Source: Mactromeris polynyma (lineage: Eukaryota; Mollusca; Bivalvia; Venerida; Mactridae). From it: a stretch of DNA of 64,000 bases. The stretch's first letter is position 1; every line of letters begins with the position of its first letter. The stretch lies in NCBI GenBank assembly GCA_032209605.1, contig JASFXZ010000016.1:6324001-6388000 (forward strand), given 5' to 3'. The notes below the pieces were generated by a model that worked only from the letters and a program-made list of their open reading frames with translations, was not told the DNA's origin and searched no databases. The position numbers were made by a program, and so were the translations under genes. Below, one piece after another: positions 55,000 to 64,000 of this stretch.

Positions 55000-57836
55000 T
55001 CGATTTCAAAGTGAAACACCTTACACTATCTGTATAAATAGTGAACAAGCTTGTCCTCGTTCTTTAATGATTCCTGTTGTTTTGTTTATCTTTCCACAAT
55101 CTATGTGAATATACATGAGTAACAACTATTACATTATTTTTTTTTTATATATTTTTTTATTTTGTATTTATCTTCCTTCTCCAACCCAAATTGTTAATAC
55201 TATGTCACGTGATTTATTGTATTGTATATTTTGTGATGAACATGACTATGTACAATGTACACGTCTTTCAAATAAACTTATGTTCATAATCATATAATAC
55301 ATTCTGATAAATTAATACAGCCCGGGGCAATTTCATTATGTTCAGGCTAAACACAGCGGGGTGCTAATTAAGTCGCGAACGATAATGATCATGAGACGTT
55401 AAAGTGGCATATATATAATCGGTTATAGCATGGAGCCAATATCAATCAGATCTGGGGAATCTTGCGATGAGCCAGAAAGTTGAACATGAACAAGAAAATA
55501 ACAGGGAGGTTTATTATTAACATTACAATCCAACAAACAGTATATAAAATACTTAGACATGTGAAAACTAAACAAAATTAAGAATACAATCAATATTAAA
55601 ACAAGGGCATAGATGAGTATGCAATTCAAACTCACAAAACGACGTAACGACGTCGATAGGTTCGCCACATGGCCGTATGTCCTGTTATCCATTTTAATGT
55701 TAATTTAACAAGTTGTGAGACAGTTAAATATAATTTTGTATATGTGTTGAAAAGATGCTGATAATACAAAACTGAAAACTAATATTTGTATGATAGACAC
55801 AGTAATTTGTTGTTTACAAAACCGACATTTAAACACAAATGATGGAGAATATTAATATTCATAATATCAAAGTGAAAAAAATATGGTTTAAGCTCGTACA
55901 TAATTATAACAGTAAGCTAATAATATCATACTTGAAGTAGAAAAATTGACAGGACATGAAAAGGAATATGAGTAATACAATAATATGTAGAGATAATGTT
56001 GAAAATTATGAATAAAAACATATGACAAGTGTATACTGAATTTTCTATTATTTTTAATCATTAGTATTTTTATACATTCTAAATTAATGCCCCATGAAGG
56101 ATTTTTTTATCAAATTAATCTGGATAATTAGTTTATAACTATTGCGCACTAGTTATACACCAATTAAACAACTCATTTGCAATATGAAGTCTAAACAAAA
56201 CTTTGGGAGTTACGTATGCTTATGATATGATACAGGTACTAAATATATAACATGAAAAGAAATATGAACAAGATAAGAAATGCACAATATATAAAATTAA
56301 TAACTGATAAAATGTAATTATATACACTGGATCCATCACTAAAATAGTAGTTAATGTTATGTACCATATTTGTGAAGAAGTATCATAATTTGGCAATGAA
56401 ATAATTGCTAATGTTTTGCAGCAACAGTGTACTTAATTGGAGGGTTATTGATAGGAAACCAATCATTCACACAGATGAACGACAAAGGTAACACTTAATT
56501 CTCTTGCTATGCATTACTTTCTATAGGTTACCGCAAGCAGGACGCCCGTTATAGCTCAAGGTGAGCACTTCCGTGATTGAAATATCTGTTTATCTGACGT
56601 AAGGCTTTCCTTGTGGATTAATACTCCTGGTTTCTTAGCAAATATTGAAATGATGATGTTTAATGTTCATCAAAGGCTTCCAAATACTGTTAGACATGTA
56701 CGCCAGAATAAGCTTCACAAGCACATTGATGTCTGAGATATCGACAGAGAAACTGTTGCAGCAATTCTTTGAATCTATTATGATGTAGAATCCCTCTACT
56801 TAATTTTCCAGAGGTCAAACTTTGAATCTTGTTGGTCCACTGACCATAGTGGACATCTCAAAGTTGTGCTGCGCCCTTAAATTTAAAATTATTACATTTG
56901 ATAGTAATTTCTTGTAAAACCGTGAATTTTCTTGTAAAAACTAGATCCAATAATAGATCTGATGCACACACAAACACTCGTCTACTTAAAATGTTTAGTA
57001 TGGTTTGATTAAGAAAAAATGTCATTAAAAGGTTGCAAATACTTTATATATATATAAAAAAAAATACATTCCAAAGAAATATCGATGTATTTCAGATTTT
57101 TCCATAATGCATAACCCCAAACAGATTGTTGTGTTTGCTCTGGTCTCAAAGTTGCATCATTGAAATGTACTTGAGAAAAATGCTAAGACAGTCATGATGT
57201 CAAATAGCATGAATATTGAATAAAGTGTCAGATTTCTGAATTAAGTCATCTTAACTAACACTTTAAATATTAATCGTGTATTTTTTTATTTTCATTATTA
57301 AAATGACTTCGTAACTTTATCATTTTAGCCTCCCTATAGACTGGTTCAGAATTATTGTTTACCTGACAAGAGCGGCTTTCTTTGAGAGAATATCAAGACA
57401 CCAGACTGACAAGGGAAGTAACTCAGTTGTATCATCCACCAAATCCTCCTAAAGATAAAAGAATGAAGAGATATTCATATATATACCCTTTTAAAGAGTC
57501 CCTGGTGCTAGAATTATGCAGGTTCTTATACACTACACTTGTAAAAATATCGTAAGTTTGAAGTGAATCTCTCCGTAAGTTATGATCTGGAAAAGCCATA
57601 TGAACAGGTGTTTTCATCACTAGATGCCAAACCTATGGGGCATGACAATTGAGGAATATGAAAATAATGCCAGAAGTGTTAGTTTTTATGCATGGACAGT
57701 AAGTAAGTATAATGGAATTTTAATGCTGAATGATTTTCATTTACTTATCAATGTGTGTATGAAATTGTAAGATAGAATATACATGTATGCATACACAATG
57801 TAGAATAAGATATAGACACTTAGTAAAATGCAACTT
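55000..57836. other. AT-rich non-coding stretch
   Basis: No homologous exon, tRNA or known repeat was recognised. The only open frame worth noting is 55423-55692 on the - strand (see separate entry). Short A/T runs are frequent. Confidence 0.5.
55423..55692 (-). CDS. Hypothetical small single-pass membrane protein (weak)
   Basis: An 89-codon open frame has a good Kozak context (aaaATGG). It encodes a basic N-terminus, one hydrophobic helix at about residues 25-45 (ILIYALVLILIVFLILFSF) and a Ser/Asp-rich end. It could be the first exon of a type II membrane protein or chance. I recognise no family. Confidence 0.2.
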   Translation of the reverse strand: MDNRTYGHVANLSTSLRRFVSLNCILIYALVLILIVFLILFSFHMSKYFIYCLLDCNVNNKPPCYFLVHVQLSGSSQDSPDLIDIGSML

Positions 57837-58137
57837 CAGCAGATATCAAATTGGTGAACTCTGTAATTTAATCCAAGTCCAAATCTTGAATAATTAAACC
57901 ATCATTATGATGGTTTGGGGCAAAACTATTTTAATATCATCTTTAAGAACACTTAATTACAACAGTTTTCCACATAACACTTGATATATTGATGGCAGAT
58001 TTAGTTCTACTTACTTTATTATCTTTTCTGTTGTTATGTTTGACGTACTGACCAATATGGACCAAAACATTACTAAGGGAAGCAACTCATCATCTATTAA
58101 AATTTAAAAAAAATATAATAAAGATGTCTTGTTATAC

Positions 58138-58535
58138 AGTAAGCGGTTCATTCGAGTTATACAGAATGCATTATGTTCACTTTATGTAGAATGATTCCAG
58201 TTCCTTACGCAATTGTGACTCGTTCTATATGATGCAAGCGTGGGATGAAACTATTAGGCATGTCAACTTATTACAATATTGTGACTCGGACACGTATGCA
58301 GTAACAATGGAAACTAGCTCACATTCTACACTAAGTGGCTCATTATGCATGTGACTCTTCCACGTTATGCATGTGTGACTCGTTCACTTTGACAGTGTGA
58401 CTCGGACACGTTATGCACATTGTGACATGTCACGTTATACAGTAAAAGACTCATTATGCAGCATCAGACTCATTCACGTTATACATATTTTAACCTGTTC
58501 ATGTTACGCAGTTTGCAACTTGTTCACATTATGCA
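58138..58535. repeat. Short 'gtgactcg..cacgttatgca' repeat cluster
   Basis: Many imperfect copies of about 20-25 bp contain gtgactcg(t/g), acacgttatgca and cattatgcagt. The cluster recurs in units 2 (about 60480-60880) and 3 (about 62845-63255). Confidence 0.75.
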
Positions 58536-58724
58536 GTATGTAGGAGAGGAAACAAACAAGGGGGCAATGAAAACAGAAATTGCTCAGTGAAACAGACAAA
58601 AACCAGTTAACAGGAAAGCGGAGTTCATTAAAGGAAAGATGAAGTTGGTATACACGGAAAAACAGAAAAGAATCATTAGAATTAAAATTAATAAGTGATG
58701 AGAGAAACAAGTCCACAATAAATC

Positions 58725-59345
58725 AAAAACAGTAAACAATAACAAAGAACTGTAAACAATTAACACTGAAAAATAACCAAAGAACAGTAAACAATGAACA
58801 AAGAACAGTAAACAATAAACAAAGAACTGCGAACCAAAACAAAGAACTTTGAAGAACAGTAAACAAAGAACAGTAAGCAATAAACTAGAAACACTGAAAA
58901 GTAAGCAAAGAACAGTAAACAGTAAACAAAGAACAGTAAACAATGAACAAAGAACAGTAAACAATGAACAAAGAACAGTAAACAATACACTGTGAACAAT
59001 AAAAAAAGAACTGTAAACCATAAACAAGAAAAACTGAAAAATAAACAAAGAACAGTAAACAATAAACAAAGAACAGTAAACAATGAACAAAGAACAGTAA
59101 ACAATGAACAAAGAACAATAAACAATGAACAAAGAACAGTAAACAATAAACAAATAACCTTGAACCAAAACAAAGAACTTTGAAAAATAAACAAAGAACA
59201 GTAAACAATAAACAATGAACTGTAAACAACAAACAAGAAAAACTGAAAAATCAACATAGAACAGTAAACAATCAACAATAAACAAAGAACAGAAAACAAA
59301 AAACAGTAAACAAAGAAAATAAGTAGTGAACAATAAACAGAGGTT
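58725..59345. repeat. 21-bp minisatellite in unit 1
   Basis: The core is aacaaagaacagtaaacaat plus g, imperfectly repeated. Because 21 is a multiple of three, several frames on the - strand stay open and give Leu/Phe/Val/Cys repeats such as VYCSLFI. These are not genes. Equivalent arrays are at about 61070-61700 and 63425-64000. Confidence 0.92.
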
Positions 59346-60179
59346 AGGTGATAAATAAACTGAAGAATAGTGAACAATAAAATAATGAACAAATAAGAGT
59401 TAGAGAGGAAAGCAATTAATTTACAGTTGAAGAAAGATAAAGTTTGTATACAGAGAAAGCCACTGATTCACAAGACAATGCCTCCCACACAGATCCCTGG
59501 GATACATCAGCACACAAATCACTAAGAGTTGAGAATGTGTAAGTGCAAGCATCTATATGTGGCCTGGGGCTATCAGAAGTGTTAGGCCGCTTTTAATCTG
59601 TAATCTGTCAAATCAACTAAATATACAAGAACTAAAAATATCACTCACCAGCTTTTTTCAATAGAATAAAAATAAAGATAACCCTGCCATAAGTACACAG
59701 CACTGCACTCCTGTATCAGGTTTGTTCCAACATTGTAGATAAGAAGTATGAACTGCTATTCATACCACTGGCAATCATATGTGTTGTTCCAAGGATCCAC
59801 ATGTAGTGTGAAAATAATAGTGTATCTGTAAAGAACAAAACAGTCATGTAGTATCTGTTCTTAAGTTTGAGGTGGTCTTATTATTGAGGTTTTACTGTAC
59901 TATAGAAGGCATATCGAAGGGAAGAGACCACAAGCTCCTGTGGATCATACTCGTAGTACTATCAAGCTTTTCTTCACCTGCCTCCCAAAGTTTTATTTTC
60001 TAAAGCATGAACAAAGGTAATTGAAAACTAGATAGTTGAAAGCAAGCTGATGATGTTTAAATATATTGAAGGCAAGAATCTCATGCGTAGAATTGGAGAA
60101 TTGCACAGAGAGCATCATCAGTACCCCACCCACTAAATGTCAAGGATTGGTTGTACAAGTCCACACTGCGAGTAAAGTT

Positions 60180-62551
60180 CAGCAGATATCAAATTGGTGA
60201 ACTCTGTAATTTAATCCAAGTCCAAATCTTGAACAATTAAACCATCATTATGATGGTTTGGGGCAAAACTATTTTAATTTCATCTTTAAGAACACTTAAT
60301 TACAACAGTTTTCCACATAACACTTGATATATTGATGGCAGATTTAGTTCTACTTACTTTATTATCTTTTCTGTTGTTATGTTTGACGTACTGACCAATA
60401 TGGACCAAAACATTACTAAGGGAAGCAACTCATCATCTATAAAAAATAAAAAATATATATAATAAAGATGTCTTGTTATACAGTAAGCGGTTCATTCGAG
60501 TTATACAGAATGCATTATGTTCACTTTATGTAGAATGATTCCAGTTCCTTACGCAATTGTGACTCGTTCTATATGATGCAAGCGTGGGATGAAACTATTA
60601 GGCATGTCAACTTATTACAATATTGTGACTCGGACACGTATGCAGTAACAATGGAAACTAGCTCACATTCTACACTAAATGACTCATTATGCATGTGACT
60701 CTTCCACGTTATGCATGTGTGACTCGTTCACTTTGACAGTGTGACTCGGACACGTTATGCACATTGTGACATGTCACGTTATACAGTAAAAGACTCATTA
60801 TGCAGCATCAGACTCATTCACGTTATACATATTTTAACCTGTTCATGTTACGCAGTTTGCAACTTGTTCACATTATGCAGTATGTAGGAGAGAAAACAAA
60901 CAAGGGGGCAATGAAAACAGAAATTGCTCAGTGAAACAGACAAAAACCAGTTAACAGGAAAGCGGAGTTCATTAAAGGAAAGATGAAGTTGGTATACACG
61001 GAAAAACAGAAAAGAATCATTAGAATTAAAATTAATACGTGATGAGAGAAACAAGTCCACAATAAATCAAAAACAGTAAACAATAACAAAGAACTGTAAA
61101 CAATTAACACTGAAAAATAACCAAAGAACAGTAAACAATGAACAAAGAACAGTAAACAATAAACAAAGAACTGCGAACCAAAACAAAGAACTTTGAAGAA
61201 CAGTAAACAAAGAACAGTAAGCAATAAACTAGAAACACTGAAAAGTAAACAAAGAACAGTAAACAGTAAACAAAGAACAGTAAACAATAAACAAAGAACA
61301 GTAAACAATGAACAAAGAACAGTAAACAATACACTGTGAACAATAAAAAAAAGAACTGTAAACAATAAACAAGAAAAACTGAAAAATAAACAAAGAACAG
61401 TAAACAATAAACAAAGAACAGTAAACAATGAACAAAGAACAGTAAACAATGAACAAAGAACAATAAACAATGAACAAAGAACAGTAAACAATAAACAAAT
61501 AACCTTGAACCAAAACAAAGAACTTTGAAAAATAAACAAAGAACAGTAAACAATAAACAATGAACTGTAAACAACAAACAAGAAAAACTGAAAAATCAAC
61601 ATAGAACAGTAAACAATCAACAAAGAACAGTAAACAATCAACAATAAACAAAGAACAGAAAACAAAAAACAGTAAACAAAGAAAATAAGTAGTGAACAAT
61701 AAACAGAGGTTAGGTGATAAATAAACTGAAGAATAGTGAACAATAAAATAATGAACAAATAAGAGTTAGAGAGGAAAGCAATTAATTTACAGTTGAAGAA
61801 AGATAAAGTTTGTATACAGAGAAAGCCACTGATTCACAAGACAATGCCTCCCACACAGATCCCTGGGATACATCAGCACACAAATCACTAAGAGTTGAGA
61901 ATGTGTAAGTGCAAGCATCTATATGTGGCCTGGGGCTATCAGAAGTGTTAGGCTGCTTTTAATCTGTAATCTGTCAAATCAACTAAATATACAAGAACTA
62001 AAAATATCACTCACCAGCTTTTTTCAATAGAATAAAAATAAAGATAACCCTGCCATAAGTACACAGCACTGCACTCCTGTATCAGGTTTGTTCCAACATT
62101 GTAGATAAGAAGTATGAACTGCTATTCATACCACTGGCAATCATATGTGTTGTTCCAAGGATCCACATGTAGGGTGAAAATAATAGTGTATCTGTAAAGA
62201 ACAAAACAGTCATGTAGTATCTGTTCTTAAGTTTGAGGTGGTCTTATTATTGAGGTTTTACTGTACTATAGAAGGCATATCGAAGGGAAGAGACCACAAG
62301 CTCCTGTGGATCATACTCGTAGTACTATCAAGCTTTTCTTCACCTGCCTCCCAAAGTTTTATTTTCTAAAGCATGAACAAAGGTACTAGTAATTGAAAAC
62401 TAGATAGTTGAAAGCATGCTGATGATGTTTAAATATATTGAAGGCAAGAATCTCATGCGTAGAATTGGAGAATTGCACAGAGAGCATCATCAGTACCCCA
62501 CCCACTAAATGTCAAGGATTGGTTGTACAAGTCCACACTGCGAGTAAAGTT
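60180..62551. repeat. Macrosatellite unit 2 (2372 bp)
   Basis: It is nearly identical to unit 1 along its length. Differences are an extra minisatellite repeat near 61615-61640, a few point changes (for example 'aatacgtga' against 'aataagtga'), and a short insertion near 62385. Confidence 0.95.
61070..61700. repeat. 21-bp minisatellite in unit 2
   Basis: This is the same 21-bp core as in unit 1, slightly longer owing to an extra repeat near 61620. Confidence 0.92.
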
Positions 62552-64000
62552 CAGCAGATATCAAATTGGTGAACTCTGTAATTTAATCCAAGTCCAAATC
62601 TTGAACAATTAAACCATCATTATGATGGTTTGGGGCAAAACTATTTTAATTTCATCTTTAAGAACACTTAATTACAACAGTTTTCCACATAACACTTGAT
62701 ATATTGATGGCAGATTTAGTTCTACTTACTTTATTATCTTTTCTGTTGTTATGTTTGACGTACTGACCAATATGGACCAAAACATTACTAAGGGAAGCAA
62801 CTCATCATCTATAAAAAATAAAAAAATATATAATAAAGATGTCTTGTTATACAGTAAGCGGTTCATTCGAGTTATACAGAATGCATTATGTTCACTTTAT
62901 GTAGAATGATTCCAGTTCCTTACGCAATTGTGACTCGTTCTATATGATGCAAGCGTGGGATGAAACTATTAGGCATGTCAACTTATTACAATATTGTGAC
63001 TCGGACACGTATGCAGTAACAATGGAAACTAGCTCACATTCTACACTAAGTGGCTCATTATGCATGTGACTCTTCCACGTTATGCATGTGTGACTCGTTC
63101 ACTTTGACAGTGTGACTCGGACACGTTATGCACATTGTGACATGTCACGTTATACAGTAAAAGACTCATTATGCAGCATCAGAATCATTCACGTTATACA
63201 TATTTTAACCTGTTCATGTTACGCAGTTTGCAACTTGTTCACATTATGCAGTATGTAGGAGAGGAAACAAACAAGGGGGCAATGAAAACAGAAATTGCTC
63301 AGTGAAACAGACAAAAACCAGTTAACAGGAAAGCGGAGTTCATTAAAGGAAAGATGAAGTTGGTATACACGGAAAAACAGAAAAGAATCATTAGAATTAA
63401 AATTAATAAGTGATGAGAGAAACAAGTCCACAATAAATCAAAAACAGTAAACAATAACAAAGAACTGTAAACAATTAACACTGAAAAATAACCAAAGAAC
63501 AGTAAACAATGAACAAAGAACAGTAAACAATAAACAAAGAACTGCGAACCAAAACAAAGAACTTTGAAGAACAGTAAACAAAGAACAGTAAGCAATAAAC
63601 TAGAAACACTGAAAAGTAAGCAAAGAACAGTAAACAGTAAACAAAGAACAGTAAACAATGAACAAAGAACAGTAAACAATGAACAAAGAACAGTAAACAA
63701 TACACTGTGAACAATAAAAAAAGAACTGTAAACAATAAACAAGAAAAACTGAAAAATAAACAAAGAACAGTAAACAATAAACAAAGAACAGTAAACAATG
63801 AACAAAGAACAGTAAACAATGAACAAAGAACAATAAACAATGAACAAAGAACAGTAAACAATAAACAAATAACCTTGAACCAAAACAAAGAACTTTGAAA
63901 AATAAACAAAGAACAGTAAACAATAAACAATGAACTGTAAACAACAAACAAGAAAAACTGAAAAATCAACATAGAACAGTAAACAATCAACAATAAACAA
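62552..64000. repeat. Macrosatellite unit 3, cut by window end
   Basis: This is the same order of landmarks as units 1 and 2. It stops inside the minisatellite at the window edge, so the array continues beyond. Confidence 0.95.
63425..64000. repeat. 21-bp minisatellite in unit 3 (partial)
   Basis: This is the same core; it runs to the window end. Confidence 0.9.

Larger units (their letters stand above)
57837..60179. repeat. Macrosatellite unit 1 (2343 bp)
   Basis: It begins with cagcagatatcaaattgg, which recurs at 60180 and 62552. It contains a 'gtgactcg' short-repeat cluster (58138-58535), the 21-bp minisatellite (about 58725-59345), unique sequence and a fragment of a MITE end (about 59865-59899). 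Confidence 0.95.

Noticed and set aside
57432..57620. 62-codon - strand ORF as a small gene
   Set aside because: It has no recognisable domain, splice context or codon signal; it is expected by chance in sequence this AT-rich.
60928..61758. 276-codon - strand ORF of hydrophobic heptads, and its relatives in each macrosatellite unit
   Set aside because: It results from the 21-bp minisatellite. Three frames are open at once, which is not how a gene behaves.

Overview
The window is eukaryotic nuclear DNA, almost certainly from a mollusc and most likely a marine or estuarine bivalve. It is AT-rich, its genes are split by many short GT-AG introns, and the introns are packed with small dispersed repeats. 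The call rests on three things: the lophotrochozoan-style protein sequences, a short-chain collagen C4-like gene remnant of a type common in bivalves, and repeat families (one contains 'atgcccccttcgaagaag', others carry runs of GGTC) that I associate with bivalve introns. The species cannot be fixed from the sequence alone.

Positions 1-44372 hold one gene on the + strand: VIRMA (virilizer homolog, KIAA1429), the large scaffold of the m6A mRNA methyltransferase writer complex. I resolved 37 coding exons (1235 to 44372). All join in one open frame of about 1864 codons and end in TGA. The promoter, 5'UTR and the exons for the conserved N-terminus lie upstream of the window. In order the product has a Pro-rich segment, a large Arg/Asp-rich and then Arg/Ser-rich exon, an acidic segment, a long alpha-helical repeat core and an RGG-rich tail with the conserved SRPPSMHVDD motif. 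The introns carry at least six families of small non-autonomous DNA transposons, tRNA-derived SINEs, minisatellites and foldback hairpins.

Positions 44373-48740 hold the VIRMA 3'UTR, which has a strong hairpin and two poly(A) signals. Convergent to it on the - strand is a broken short-chain collagen C4-like gene, followed by a decayed non-LTR retrotransposon end. Positions 49300-52060 hold a foldback-like structure: about 169-bp tandem units on the left, inverted copies on the right and a palindromic centre. Positions 52440-55000 hold a second LINE end, with a structurally intact Tc1-like (DD34E) transposon of 1499 bp just downstream. Positions 55000-57836 are AT-rich with no convincing gene.

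From 57837 to the end of the window is a macrosatellite of about 2.35 kb per unit (two full units and a third cut by the window edge). Each unit contains a 21-bp A-rich minisatellite and a cluster of short 'gtgactcg' repeats. The long - strand open frames there are by-products of the 21-bp period and not genes.

Only VIRMA and the Tc1 transposase look like intact protein-coding genes. I see no dedicated novel multi-gene system. The most interesting items are the charged VIRMA exon, the inverted MITE pair in one VIRMA intron, the foldback structure and the macrosatellite.
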